Positions 44,823 to 53,918 of a stretch of 64,000 bases of DNA are shown here, one piece after another. This DNA comes from an uncultured Anaerobutyricum sp. (GTDB taxonomy: Bacteria > Bacillota > Clostridia > Lachnospirales > Lachnospiraceae). The notes beneath the pieces were generated by a model. The model made no database searches and was not told the DNA's origin. It saw only the letters and a list, made by a program, of their open reading frames with translations. Each line of letters opens with the position of its first letter. Within the stretch, counting starts at the first letter, position 1. The stretch spans positions 24,544 through 88,543 of the forward strand of contig NZ_CAKRCF010000005.1 of the NCBI RefSeq assembly GCF_934307085.1. Reading direction: 5' to 3'. A program made the position numbers and the translations under genes.

Positions 44823-46109
44823 TTAAAAATCTTCTTCGTGCAATATTAATTTCATCGCCCACGCTGGTACATCGGGATGTTTTTCTTCTCCTAAAAACAG
44901 AAAGGCAGTTTCATACGGTGGTCTTTTTGCAGGGTAGATGCCCTTCCCATCTGTGAAGTACAAAACGCCCTTCAAATTTCGAAATTCTCCATCTTCAAGT
45001 AATTTATTGATGTAAGAAAAAGCAGGACGGAAATCAGTACCACCGCCACCAATTAATTCAAAGTTATGCAACAGTTTTAAAATGTCCTTCTGTTCCTTGA
45101 TAACGGCGTCGGAATGTACTTGATTGTCACATTGAATAATTCGAATCTGACTTTTGTGGAAAAAACTATCCCGTTCTTGAATAATCTGGAAGGTTTCTTC
45201 TAAAAATTTTTGAACAAGAGGACCGTTGGTTGAGTAGCTAGTATCAATTATAATAACAAATTCAGAAATCTTAGTTACTTCCCGGCTTTCTAAAGGTTCG
45301 ATTAACGGCATATTCTTATACAGACGTAGTCCGTAAGAATAGTAGTTTAAATCAAATTCATCATAATCGCAGTGAAGTTCTTCCTGAAGAACAGTAAATT
45401 TTCGCAGGAAGTCTTTGTAAGAGCGACGGCTTTGGCCTTCTTTGATTTGTGTTTTCATAGCATCAACACCAGACGCAGAATTATCTCCACGAAGATTTAA
45501 TTCCTGTTCCATTCGACGGCTGATTTTGTCCCACGATTGTCCAGCTTTTGCGGTAGAAGGGGAAGTTGAAGGGTCTTTCGGCCAGAAACGGTGATCATCT
45601 GTGAAAAATTCCATTGTGAGTTGATTTAATCGATCTGGATTATCAGCAACATCAGATAAAAGGTATCTGTAAATATTTGCGGCTGTAACAGGAATATTAT
45701 ATTGACGAAAATCGTTATAAATATTTGTTCTTATTCCGGAAAGGGCACGCTTTACACTTTTCTTTTCAAAGGAATCAATAATCCATTCTACAGTAATATC
45801 GCAGGAAAGATTCCATAAGTCTGAATTACGGCTTCCACGAATCCACAAATGGCGGAAAATACAGTGAAAAACACTGTGTAGCACGGCACGATTTAAAAAA
45901 AGAGGATTAAAGCGGAAGACTCGTAAAATCTGCTCTGGCGGGAAAAATAGGGAGATTCCGTCTGTTGCTGTAGAACGGAGAGTTTCATTCGGCATTAAGG
46001 TAAGTGCGGAAATTGCAACATCAAGATAACGAAAATCTACATATAGTTCATTTTGAATAAGTTCGAGAATCTTAATGCACATTTCATTTTCCCATTCTGT
46101 TTGAGTCAT
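44823..46109 (-). CDS. VWA/DUF2201-like protein with degenerate metallopeptidase motif
   Basis: A 428-residue protein. The N-terminal half resembles the putative metallopeptidase domain of the DUF2201 family, but the expected HExxH reads HSVFHCIFRHLW, so the catalytic Glu is replaced by Ser. The C-terminal half is a VWA-like domain with MIDAS residues IIIDTSYSTNG and the LYFTDGKGIYP strand. AGGAGGTGATACT precedes the ATG. It follows the LRR gene by 11 bases and the MoxR ATPase gene comes next, so the three probably form one unit. Its role is unknown beyond the MoxR-VWA partnership. Confidence 0.82.
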   Translation of the reverse strand: MTQTEWENEMCIKILELIQNELYVDFRYLDVAISALTLMPNETLRSTATDGISLFFPPEQILRVFRFNPLFLNRAVLHSVFHCIFRHLWIRGSRNSDLWNLSCDITVEWIIDSFEKKSVKRALSGIRTNIYNDFRQYNIPVTAANIYRYLLSDVADNPDRLNQLTMEFFTDDHRFWPKDPSTSPSTAKAGQSWDKISRRMEQELNLRGDNSASGVDAMKTQIKEGQSRRSYKDFLRKFTVLQEELHCDYDEFDLNYYSYGLRLYKNMPLIEPLESREVTKISEFVIIIDTSYSTNGPLVQKFLEETFQIIQERDSFFHKSQIRIIQCDNQVHSDAVIKEQKDILKLLHNFELIGGGGTDFRPAFSYINKLLEDGEFRNLKGVLYFTDGKGIYPAKRPPYETAFLFLGEEKHPDVPAWAMKLILHEEDF

Positions 46110-46120
46110 AGTATCACCTC

Positions 46121-47224
46121 CTAAAAATCTAAGTCAAAATCAAAAGTTTTCTTAGAAAAAGTTTTGTGCTTTGTTTCAAGTAAGAAAGCATTTCCTTCGC
46201 CCCATTCTTTTTCTATACATAATTCAATAGCAGTAGAAAGGTTGGGAATATCTGGAGAAAAGTGTGTGCAAATAAATTGAAGCAGTGGAAAGTTCTGTTC
46301 TTTTACAGCAAGTGCCAAGGCAGTATCCATATATTTTTTTATAACATTTTCATATTTTTCTCTGGAAATGTTTTCCAGTCGAGAAGGCCAGCGAAGCCTG
46401 TTTAAAGCGATTTTACATAAAGATTCCGGAGATTCGACAGTAAGAGCATTTTCAAGGCAGGAATCATATTTTCTGTAATCGAGAATACGATTCTCAAAGC
46501 TTTTTCGCATGCGAAATCCTTCACCATGAATGCTTCGACTAAAAATATGTGCAGGAGAAATTTCATCGAGCCACTCATAATATTCGGGAAAGAACACAAC
46601 ACTTTCTGGAAAAGAGGAAGAATTTGGACAGAAAGAAACGGTAATATTTTCTGCAATTCTTTCTAAAATAAGAGACAGGCCACTTATCTCAGAATCTTTT
46701 CCTCGAATAATAAGATGTTCAAGAAGAGAATCATTCATAAATTCGTCGCTTCCAATACCGGAAATTTTTGTTCCAACGGAAAGTGTTTTTAATTTGCGGC
46801 AGTTATAAAACGCTGCATTGTGAAGTGTAGTCACACAATCAGGAAGAGTTACTTCTTCGAGAAAGGTACCGTCAAGTTCTGTTCCGAGTATAGAAAAGTC
46901 AAAATCCTTCTGATTAAAAGTCTGCCCGTTTTCAAGAGTAGTTTTTTGATTTCCTATATCTATGAAAATAGTTTTGTATATTTTTTCAGGAAATTTGGGG
47001 CGGGAGCGGGAAAAACAATAGGGGCCAATTTCAACGATTTCTTTTTTGTTAATCATACCGGGAACGTTCAATACAGGACTGTTTCCAAAACAACGAAGTA
47101 GGCGGCAGCCAGAAGTAACAGGTTCCCAGAAAAGAATTAGGGCATCCGTAATAAAATAGGAAGTAGATATTTTATTAATAGAAGTTTGATTGATTGATAA
47201 GTTTATATTTTTTGTAAAGTCCAT
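46121..47224 (-). CDS. Leucine-rich repeat (BspA-like) protein, first gene of the MoxR/VWA unit
   Basis: A 367-residue protein without a signal peptide or membrane segment. The middle (about 110-185) holds one or two BspA-type repeats, LEEVTLPDCVTTLHNAAFYNCRKL-like, in which surface-type Leu repeats alternate with NxAFxxC. The C-terminal half is helical (RIAENITV to KEWGEGNAFLLET), with ankyrin-like hints such as ALAVKEQNFPLLQFICTH. It is probably cytoplasmic and may provide target recognition for the VWA-MoxR pair. AGGAT precedes the ATG; spacing to the next gene is 11 bases. Confidence 0.7.
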   Translation of the reverse strand: MDFTKNINLSINQTSINKISTSYFITDALILFWEPVTSGCRLLRCFGNSPVLNVPGMINKKEIVEIGPYCFSRSRPKFPEKIYKTIFIDIGNQKTTLENGQTFNQKDFDFSILGTELDGTFLEEVTLPDCVTTLHNAAFYNCRKLKTLSVGTKISGIGSDEFMNDSLLEHLIIRGKDSEISGLSLILERIAENITVSFCPNSSSFPESVVFFPEYYEWLDEISPAHIFSRSIHGEGFRMRKSFENRILDYRKYDSCLENALTVESPESLCKIALNRLRWPSRLENISREKYENVIKKYMDTALALAVKEQNFPLLQFICTHFSPDIPNLSTAIELCIEKEWGEGNAFLLETKHKTFSKKTFDFDLDF

Positions 47225-47493
47225 AGTAAAAATCCTATTGTAATAAATTTATATTTCCAAGAGTTTCTTCTTAAAAAATTGATTTCCTTTGTTTCTTTAG
47301 AATCATACCACAAAAATGATGAAAAAGAGTGAGAGATAGAAAAAAATATGTTAAACTATCAGCAAATAAGATTCTGGGTGTGATTTAACTTCCCAGAATA
47401 AAGCAACCATAGAAGAAATGTTAAGTAATTTTACTTTAGAATTATGAAAACGTTGCTATTTAAATCTATAAAGTTAGTTGACAGGAGGATAAA

Positions 47494-48276
47494 ATGAAAA
47501 CAATAGGATTTATTGGAATGGGAAATATGGCAGGAGCAATTGCTGCTGGAATTCTGCAGAAAGGATTAATGAAGAAAGAGGAAGTATTTGCGTATGCACC
47601 TCATTATGATAAGCTTGTAGTAAACGCAGAAAAAATAGGTTTTATTCCATGTAAGGATTTAAAAGAATTGACAGAGAAGACAGATACGCTGATTATGGCA
47701 TGTAAACCATATCAGATAGAGGGAGTTCTTTCTGAAATTAAGGAAGAGTTAAAGGGAAAGGCTTTGATTTCTATTGCAGCAGGCTGGAATTATGATAAAT
47801 ATCAGGATTATCTTGATGATAGTACAAGACTTCAGTTTATCATGCCAAATACACCAGCAATGGTAGGAGAAGGAGTTCTTTTATTTGAGGAGAAAAATTC
47901 TCTTTTGCCAGAAGAAAGAGAAGAAATTAAGAATTTATTTGAAGCGTTAGGAATTGTAATCGAATTACCAGTACATCTAATGGGAATCGGTGGGGCACTT
48001 ACAGGTTGCGGACCTGCTTTTATAGATTTAATTATTGAAGCGTTAGGAGATGCCGGAGTAAAATATGGAGTGCCTAGAAAACAGGCATATGAGATGGTAT
48101 CGCAGATGATTCTTGGAAGTGCAAAGCTTCAACTTGAGACAGGGGATCATCCAGGAGTATTAAAAGATAATGTCTGTTCCCCGGCAGGAACGACTATTTG
48201 TGGTGTAGATGCATTAGAACATGCCGGAGTACGCGCAGGTTTAATTGATGCAATTGATGCAATTATGAAAAAATAG
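47494..48276 (+). CDS. proC: Pyrroline-5-carboxylate reductase
   Basis: A 260-residue NAD(P)H-dependent enzyme for the last step of proline synthesis. The nucleotide-binding start is IGFIGMGNMAGAIAAGIL; IMPNTPAMVGEGV and the C-terminal signature region GDHPGVLKDNVCSPAGTTI are diagnostic. ACAGGAGG lies seven bases before the ATG. It is monocistronic; a family 3 repeat and a terminator follow. Confidence 0.96.
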   Translation: MKTIGFIGMGNMAGAIAAGILQKGLMKKEEVFAYAPHYDKLVVNAEKIGFIPCKDLKELTEKTDTLIMACKPYQIEGVLSEIKEELKGKALISIAAGWNYDKYQDYLDDSTRLQFIMPNTPAMVGEGVLLFEEKNSLLPEEREEIKNLFEALGIVIELPVHLMGIGGALTGCGPAFIDLIIEALGDAGVKYGVPRKQAYEMVSQMILGSAKLQLETGDHPGVLKDNVCSPAGTTICGVDALEHAGVRAGLIDAIDAIMKK

Positions 48277-48313
48277 ACTTAATTAAAGCTTTCGGATGTA
48301 TTTATTCGTTGAT

Positions 48314-48404
48314 GTAGTTCCGCTATGCTTCCCTTATTCAGGAGAAATCTCCTATAAATTGTGATGTACATCTTGCAGAAAGCATTTTTTCAAACACGCT
48401 CTAG
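48314..48404. repeat. Family 3 dispersed repeat, copy 2, with CAAACACGCTCTAG end
   Basis: 48314-48358 matches 7026-7070. The extension GTGATGTACATCTTGCAGAAAGCATTTTTTCAAACACGC (in pieces) also occurs as partial copies: TGCAGAAAGTATTT near 58600, TTTTTCAAACAAGCTCTAG at 38195-38213, and the reverse complement CTAGAGCGTGCTTGAAAAA at 59108-59126. It is therefore a mosaic element. No ORF is present. Confidence 0.7.
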
Positions 48405-48417
48405 TTCATATAAAAAT

Positions 48418-48443
48418 ATCCCCACGAAAAACTTCGTGGGGAT
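48418..48443. terminator. Bidirectional terminator between proC and the NlpC-like gene
   Basis: ATCCCCACGAA (48418-48428) and TTCGTGGGGAT (48433-48443) form a perfect 11-bp stem around AAAC, with A-rich left and AT-rich right ends. Confidence 0.85.
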
Positions 48444-48488
48444 TATATATCACCGATTTTGAAATATTTATTTTAAAATTAATTTATT

Positions 48489-49106
48489 TTAGAGACCTTT
48501 AATTCTGATGATGTAAGAAATCTTTTTAGAATTTAAATATCCCTGTGTTTTCTTTCCGATATTTTCAAAACGGCTGCCAGAACGATGACTATATGTAGCA
48601 GACTTACCAGCATCATACCATAAACGGTCGCCAGAGGAATTTTCACCAGCGTAAATATTAGTATGTCCAATACTGTTCCAAAGAACGATGTCACCCTTTT
48701 TTAAATTTACGCGAGAGGCACGTTTATTTACTCGAATGACCTGTACTTTGCTACTCCAACGTTTGAAATTCTTCTTAATATGGGAACTTCCGCGACGAAT
48801 ATAAATAGTCTGGCCAGATTTAAATGCTCCATACTGCTGTAAGCACCAGGAAACATATAATGCACAGTTAGAACGTTTTCTTTTCTTTACTGCGGCACGG
48901 TATGTATTCTTTGTAGAGCTATTACTATAAACGAAATGTTTCTTTTCGATATTGTTACCCATATTCTCACAAATGCTCATCCAACGAACCATGTTTGTGG
49001 AATCAGCTTCCTCTGCCTGAACCTGTGCAGGTTTTGACATACAGAAACCAAATATTAATAATGTTGCAAATAAACTAATAAATAATTTTGACTTTAAATA
49101 TTTCAA
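48489..49106 (-). CDS. Secreted NlpC/P60- or CHAP-like cysteine hydrolase
   Basis: A 205-residue secreted protein. The signal peptide is about 1-31 (LFISLFATLLIFGF, ending VQA). The catalytic Cys is in KRSNCALYVSWCLQ and the His in GDIVLWNSIGHTNIYAG, the order seen in NlpC/P60 and CHAP peptidoglycan hydrolases; the polar third residue may be in RLWYDAG. The mature protein is very basic (KKRKR, KKNFKRW). No targeting domain is seen. It likely cleaves cell-wall peptides outside the membrane. A ribosome binding site, AAAGGAG, precedes the ATG. Confidence 0.78.
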   Translation of the reverse strand: MKYLKSKLFISLFATLLIFGFCMSKPAQVQAEEADSTNMVRWMSICENMGNNIEKKHFVYSNSSTKNTYRAAVKKRKRSNCALYVSWCLQQYGAFKSGQTIYIRRGSSHIKKNFKRWSSKVQVIRVNKRASRVNLKKGDIVLWNSIGHTNIYAGENSSGDRLWYDAGKSATYSHRSGSRFENIGKKTQGYLNSKKISYIIRIKGL

Positions 49107-49306
49107 ATGATATCTCCTTTTTAAAAAAATCTGTGTTTTCTGATTAGCACATTACCTATATTAATATAATTATTAAGAAATGTCAAGAGAAAGTTAACAA
49201 TTCTGTAACACTTCTGGACAAATGATGTTAAAAACCTTAACAATTAAGACTGGACTGGTAACAACATGGAAGTTTATGGTATGATAAAAACAGGAGGAAA
49301 AATAGA

Positions 49307-50494
49307 ATGAAATACGGGAAATTTTTACCTGAAAATGGTACGATAGGATTTGTTGCTCCATCTTTTGGATGCAACATAGAACCTTATAAAAGTGCATTTG
49401 CTAATGCAAAGAAAATATGGGCAAATGCAGGATATTCTTTAAGTCTTGGGCCAAATGTCTATGAAGGATGCGGCATTGGGATAAGTAATACACCAGAAAA
49501 ATGTGCTCAAGAGTTTTGTGAGTGGTATGGAAAAGAAGATGTAGACGTTCTCATATCCTGCGGTGGCGGAGAATTAATGTGCGAGATTCTCGAACATGTG
49601 GACTTTGAAAAACTTCGTCAGAGTGAACCAAAGTGGTTTATGGGCTATTCAGATAACACAAATCTTATATTTTTACTGGTAACACTTTGCGATACGGCAG
49701 CCATTTATGGTCCGTGTGCGGCAGCTTTTGGTATGGAACCGTGGCACAAATCGTTAAAAGATGCCATGAATGTGTTAACAGGAATGTGTAAAAAAGTACA
49801 CAATTACGACAAATGGGAAAAAGAAGGTTTAAAGACGGAAGAGAATCCTTTAGTGCCGTATAATGTAACAGAAAAATTCCAGATTCATACCTGGACGAAG
49901 GAAACAGGGCTACTTTCTGCAGAAATAAAAACAGGAAATTCTAATGAAGAAAAATTAAAAACTTCAGGGCATATAGAAAATACAAAAAAAGCAAAATGTT
50001 CTTCAAATTTAGAAAGTGTGATGGGAGATGTTGATAGTTCGTTAGAAGAAGAGCAACATATAAGTTCAGAAATTTCTGTAAAAGGCAGACTCTTAGGAGG
50101 ATGTCTAGATTGTCTGGCTACACTGTGTGGTACAAAGTTTGATAAAGTTGCAGAATTTAACGAAAAATATAAGGAAGAAGGTGTGTTATGGTTCTTAGAA
50201 GCCTGTGATCTTAATGTAATGGGCATCCGCAGGGCATTATGGCAACTTGATGCTGCAGGTTGGTTTAAAAACGCAAAAGGTTTCTTAATCGGAAGACCAT
50301 ATTGTTACGGAGAAGAGTTTTTTGGACTTGACCAGTATAAGGCAGTGGTAGACATTTTATCAAAATATAATGTACCGATAATTATGGATTTGGATATCGG
50401 ACATTTACCACCAATGATGCCGTTGGTATGTGGAAGCATAGCTGAAGCAGCAGTGAAGGATAATTCGATAACAATAGATATGGAATATAAGTAG
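49307..50494 (+). CDS. S66-family LD-carboxypeptidase/MccF-like peptidase
   Basis: A 395-residue S66 peptidase. The nucleophile Ser is in WFMGYSDNTNL, the Glu in VLWFLEACDLN and the His in MDLDIGHLPPMMP. DVLISCGGGELMCEIL is also typical. Family members recycle murein tetrapeptides or hydrolyse peptidyl nucleotides such as microcin C. Between residues about 185 and 263 lies a polar, Ser/Glu/Lys-rich insert absent from typical members; it probably loops out of the fold. AGGAGG precedes the ATG. There is no signal peptide, so it is cytosolic. Confidence 0.88.
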   Translation: MKYGKFLPENGTIGFVAPSFGCNIEPYKSAFANAKKIWANAGYSLSLGPNVYEGCGIGISNTPEKCAQEFCEWYGKEDVDVLISCGGGELMCEILEHVDFEKLRQSEPKWFMGYSDNTNLIFLLVTLCDTAAIYGPCAAAFGMEPWHKSLKDAMNVLTGMCKKVHNYDKWEKEGLKTEENPLVPYNVTEKFQIHTWTKETGLLSAEIKTGNSNEEKLKTSGHIENTKKAKCSSNLESVMGDVDSSLEEEQHISSEISVKGRLLGGCLDCLATLCGTKFDKVAEFNEKYKEEGVLWFLEACDLNVMGIRRALWQLDAAGWFKNAKGFLIGRPYCYGEEFFGLDQYKAVVDILSKYNVPIIMDLDIGHLPPMMPLVCGSIAEAAVKDNSITIDMEYK

Positions 50495-50705
50495 ATTTTA
50501 TAAGGACAGCAAGGCATGATTTCGCTATAGATATTGTCTGAAAATCAAGATTATAATAGTTTTATCTATAATCTGTTGTTGTAAAACTTGAATTTTTATC
50601 ATTATAATATAGTTAAGAAGAAGTTCCGGATAGTTATAATGGATACAAATAGGGCTATGTTATTGTATTACTATAAAATTAAGAAAAAATGAAAGGACTT
50701 AATGT

Positions 50706-51458
50706 ATGAAATTAATATCATGGAATGTAAATGGACTTCGTGCCTGCGTAAAAAAGGGCTTTGAAGACTTTTTCAAAGAAGTAGATGCAGATATTTTATG
50801 TGTACAGGAAACAAAACTTCAGGAAGGACAGATTGACTTTTCACCAGAAGGTTATGAATGTTACTGGAACTATGCAGAGAAAAAAGGGTATTCAGGAACA
50901 GCAGTATTTACAAAGAAACATCCATTAAAAGTATGGAACGGAATTGGAATGGAAGAACATGACCAGGAGGGCAGGGTCATCACATTGGAGTTTGAAGATT
51001 TTTTCTTTGTTACTGTATACACACCGAACTCTCAGTCAGAATTAAAACGTTTAGATTACCGTATGAAATGGGAAGACGATTTCAGAGAATATTTACAGGA
51101 ACTTGATAAAGAAAAACCGGTTATTATGACAGGTGATCTTAATGTGGCACATGAGGAAATCGACCTTAAAAATCCAAAAACAAATAAAAAGAATGCTGGA
51201 TTTACACAGGAAGAAAGAGATAAATTTACAGAACTCTTAAATGCAGGATTTGTTGATAGTTTCCGTTACCTTAATCCAGAACTTGCAGGAGCATATACCT
51301 GGTGGTCTTATCGATTCAAAGCCAGAGAAAAAGATGCTGGTTGGCGTATAGATTATTTTGTGGTATCCGAACGCTGGAAAGAAAAAATTAAAGATACAAC
51401 TATCTATAAGACTGTAATGGGCTCGGATCATTGTCCAATAGGATTGGAGATGAAATAG
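50706..51458 (+). CDS. xth: Exodeoxyribonuclease III (AP endonuclease)
   Basis: A 250-residue exonuclease-endonuclease-phosphatase fold enzyme for base excision repair. ISWNVNGLRAC at the start, CVQETKLQ with the metal-binding Glu, MTGDLNVAHEEIDL, WWSYRFKAREKDAGWRIDYF and the catalytic GSDHCPIGLEM tail are all present. The length is normal. AAAGGAC precedes the ATG. The next gene begins 18 bases later, so they are co-transcribed. Confidence 0.96.
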   Translation: MKLISWNVNGLRACVKKGFEDFFKEVDADILCVQETKLQEGQIDFSPEGYECYWNYAEKKGYSGTAVFTKKHPLKVWNGIGMEEHDQEGRVITLEFEDFFFVTVYTPNSQSELKRLDYRMKWEDDFREYLQELDKEKPVIMTGDLNVAHEEIDLKNPKTNKKNAGFTQEERDKFTELLNAGFVDSFRYLNPELAGAYTWWSYRFKAREKDAGWRIDYFVVSERWKEKIKDTTIYKTVMGSDHCPIGLEMK

Positions 51459-51476
51459 TAATTGAAAGGAAAAACT

Positions 51477-52001
51477 ATGGAAAAGATATTAATAATAGTA
51501 GATATGCAAAAGGACTTTGTAGATGGTTCACTTGGGACGAAAGAGGCACAGGCAATTGTTCCGGCAGTTAAGAAGAAGATTGAGAACTTTGATGGGGATA
51601 TTATCTTTACGAAAGATACACATGGAGAGGATTATATGAGTACGCAGGAGGGACAGAATCTTCCAATTCCTCATTGTATTAAAGAAACAGCAGGACATGA
51701 AATTATAGAAGAACTTCAACCATATATTAAAAAATCACTTGCTGTTTTTGAAAAAGAAACTTTTGGTTCCCGTAAACTGGCGAACTTCTTAAAAGAACTT
51801 CATAAAGAAAAAGAAATAGAGTCTATAGAACTTATTGGGTTATGTACAGATATTTGTGTTGTGTCAAATGCATTACTTATTAAAGCATTTTTACCGGAAG
51901 TGCCGATTTCTGTGGATAGTAAGTGTTGTGCGGGAGTAACACCAGAAAAGCACGAAAGTGCGCTGGAAGTTATGAGGTCTTGTCAAATAGTAATTTGGTG
52001 A
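51477..52001 (+). CDS. Isochorismatase-family hydrolase (nicotinamidase-like)
   Basis: A 174-residue cysteine hydrolase. The catalytic triad is Asp in IIVDMQKDFVDGSLG, Lys in VFEKETFGSR (or the preceding KxTxG region) and Cys in ELIGLCTDICVVSNAL; DTHGEDYMSTQEGQNLPIPHC matches the nicotinamidase metal region. It probably converts nicotinamide to nicotinate for NAD salvage. The ATG at 51477 has AAAGGAAAAACT upstream; the TTG at 51462 is not needed. Its C-terminal codons (CAA ATA GTA ATT TGG TGA) run into the boundary sequence of element F. Confidence 0.85.
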   Translation: MEKILIIVDMQKDFVDGSLGTKEAQAIVPAVKKKIENFDGDIIFTKDTHGEDYMSTQEGQNLPIPHCIKETAGHEIIEELQPYIKKSLAVFEKETFGSRKLANFLKELHKEKEIESIELIGLCTDICVVSNALLIKAFLPEVPISVDSKCCAGVTPEKHESALEVMRSCQIVIW

Positions 52002-52005
52002 AGCG

Positions 52006-52275
52006 GTAATAGACGCCGCTATAGATGAGTTAGTGGGTGGATTACCAGAAGGATTATTGAAAAGAAGCACGAAAACTTTAGTTCATTTTGTTCCGTTGTG
52101 CTAAACGCTCCATTTTGCCCAGTAAAGCAGAAACTTCGGAGAAAGCAGTCCGAAGTTTCTATGGTCAAAATTCCGCAGCACAAAGGCTCAAAATGAGCTA
52201 AAGTTTTCGTGCTTCTTTTTCATATTCTTTGTGCAATCTGGGAAAAATTCTTCTGATGCGGCTGTTAAATTCTAT
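52006..52275 (+). repeat. Family 2 structured element, copy F
   Basis: The main stem AAAAGAAGCACGAAAACTTT (52060-52079) pairs with its complement at 52200-52219, extended inward by CATTTTG/CAAAATG. The interior carries the family core GTTCCGTTGTGCTAAACG, TTTTGCCCAGTAAAGCA, an apical GAAACTTCGGA/TCCGAAGTTTC hairpin and CAAAATTCCGCAGCACAAAG. The outer stem differs completely from copies E and G but is equally complementary. The left flank has ATAGACGCCGC and the right flank GCGGCTGTTA. Confidence 0.85.
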
Positions 52276-52419
52276 TACCAACAATAGATGAAGATACCTG
52301 GGGGTTCAGACAAAAGTCTTTGGAGAATCCCCTTCTCTCTCCCATTGTAATTTGTAAAGACAACCAAAATCTTATAATATTTATAAACTACACAGTCGCT
52401 GAAAATCACAGGCTTCTAT

Positions 52420-52660
52420 CGGATTGCTCAAAAAATTGAAAAAGAAGGATTTATTCTAAGGATGATTTTGTGCCTTTGCGCTGTGGAGTGTTGACTGTAA
52501 CCTTGCGAGCTCGTTTTCGAGCAAGGTTGTTTTATCAGGCAACACGGAATGTTTAGCGCAACGAAGCAAAATCATCCTTAGAATAAATCCTTCTTTAGAA
52601 GTCATCTGAGCAATCCGAATACAAACTCCTTGGCAGCGGCGTCTGTTACCAGTTCTACAA
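52420..52660 (-). repeat. Family 2 structured element, copy G
   Basis: Reverse-strand homolog of copy E behind murG. The outermost pair CGGATTGCTCA (52420-52430) / TGAGCAATCCG (52607-52617), the long main stem 52441-52470 / 52567-52596, and the apical hairpin AACCTTGC..GCAAGGTT match E nearly throughout. On the minus strand it begins, right after the murG TAG, with TAATTTGTAGAACTGG and ACAGACGCCGCTGCC. The spacer 52276-52419 between F and G contains the GAATCCCCTTCTCTCTCC block also present beside E. Confidence 0.85.
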
Positions 52661-52664
52661 ATTA

Positions 52665-53729
52665 CTATTTAGAATACTTAGTGATTAAATCCATTATGAT
52701 AGGAATCGCTCTATTGAGCTTACTTTCTTTTAATGTCTGAATATATTCTTCACGTTCATCGTAAACATACTGTACGGCCTTTAATAAAGTATTGCTCGTA
52801 AGTTCTTCTTCCTGAAGTACATAGCTGTATCCGGACTTCTCAAAAGAAGCAGCGTTTAAAAGCTGGTCACCACGGCTCTGAGAAGCTGGGAGTGGAATCA
52901 GAATGTTTGGTTTCTTGAGAGCAAGAAGTTCGCATATAGCATTAGCTCCGGCTCTTGAGACGATTAAGTCTGTAGCTGCAAATAAATGAGTTAACTCTTT
53001 TTTTGCATATTCAAACTGTTTGTAACCTTTCGTGCCATCAAGGGAAGTATCATAATGACCTCGACCGCATAAATGAATAATCTGGAACTGTTTTAACAGT
53101 TCATCTAAGTTCTCGCGGATGGAGTTATTAATAGCAACTGCACCAAGACTGCCGCCCATTACAAGGAGAACCGGTTTGGAATCATCAAATCCACAGATAC
53201 GAAGCCCCTCTTCTTTATTGCCGGAGAAAAGCTCCTGACGAATTGGAGAACCAGTTAAAATAGCCTTATTTTCAGGAAGGTGTTTTAATGTTTCCGGGAA
53301 GTTACAGCAGACCTTTGTTGCTGCAGGAATACAAATTTTATTGGCAAGACCTGGTGTGAGATCAGATTCATGAATAATAACAGGTACATGTCTTCTTTTT
53401 GCAGCAAGAACAACTGGAACAGACACGAATCCACCCTTAGAGAAAACAATATCTGGTTTTAATTTACGAATCATATGGGAAGCTTCAAGATAACCTTTCA
53501 TAACTTTAAATGGGTCAGAAAAGTTTTTAGGATCAAAATAACGGCGAAGCTTACCAGAGGAGATTCCGTGGTAAGGAATACCCATTTCTTCGATTAATCT
53601 TTTTTCGATACCATTATAAGAACCGATGTATTGAATATCATATCCGGCTTCTTTTAAGCTTGGAACCAATGCCATATTTGGCGTAACATGACCGGCTGTT
53701 CCGCCGCCGGTTAAAACGATTCGTTTCAT
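52665..53729 (-). CDS. murG: UDP-GlcNAc--undecaprenyl-PP-MurNAc-pentapeptide GlcNAc transferase
   Basis: A 354-residue GT28 glycosyltransferase that makes lipid II at the inner face of the membrane. [16 protein letters not shown] at the N-terminus, [27 protein letters not shown] and [23 protein letters not shown] are the family motifs. The frame reaches 53774, but the ATG at 53729 has CAGGAGGG upstream and gives the family start. It stands alone rather than in the usual dcw cluster. A structured leader precedes it and element G follows it directly after the stop. Confidence 0.96.
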   Translation of the reverse strand: MKRIVLTGGGTAGHVTPNMALVPSLKEAGYDIQYIGSYNGIEKRLIEEMGIPYHGISSGKLRRYFDPKNFSDPFKVMKGYLEASHMIRKLKPDIVFSKGGFVSVPVVLAAKRRHVPVIIHESDLTPGLANKICIPAATKVCCNFPETLKHLPENKAILTGSPIRQELFSGNKEEGLRICGFDDSKPVLLVMGGSLGAVAINNSIRENLDELLKQFQIIHLCGRGHYDTSLDGTKGYKQFEYAKKELTHLFAATDLIVSRAGANAICELLALKKPNILIPLPASQSRGDQLLNAASFEKSGYSYVLQEEELTSNTLLKAVQYVYDEREEYIQTLKESKLNRAIPIIMDLITKYSK

Positions 53730-53762
53730 ACTTAATAAACCCTCCTGAGGTAAATATGTGAC

Positions 53763-53868
53763 ATCCTCCCTCACTCCGGCGAGTTTGGTTCTCGCTCAAT
53801 AGCACCAATGTGCTAAGCATAAGCGAGCTAACCCCGTGTGTCCCACGGTTTGTATTATGTTGTTGAAT
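53763..53868 (-). promoter_or_regulatory. Structured leader of murG, class unknown
   Basis: On the minus strand three hairpins follow each other: CCGTG-GGA-CACACGG, then CTCGC with GCGAG enclosing TTAGCAC-ATTG-GTGCTA, then CTCGCCGGAGTGAG, followed by GGGAGGATG. About 35 bases separate it from the murG start. GC-rich, compact and pairing-rich in an AT-rich setting, it is probably an RNA regulator or a conserved element. I cannot assign a known riboswitch. Confidence 0.45.
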
Positions 53869-53918
53869 GAAATATTACGACAACCACCAGTGTGGATATC
53901 ACTTATAGTAAATATAGA

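Noticed and set aside
42586..52660. CRISPR array as an explanation for the repeats
   Set aside because: There are only three copies, far apart, in both orientations, with long internal stems and no regular spacers or cas genes.
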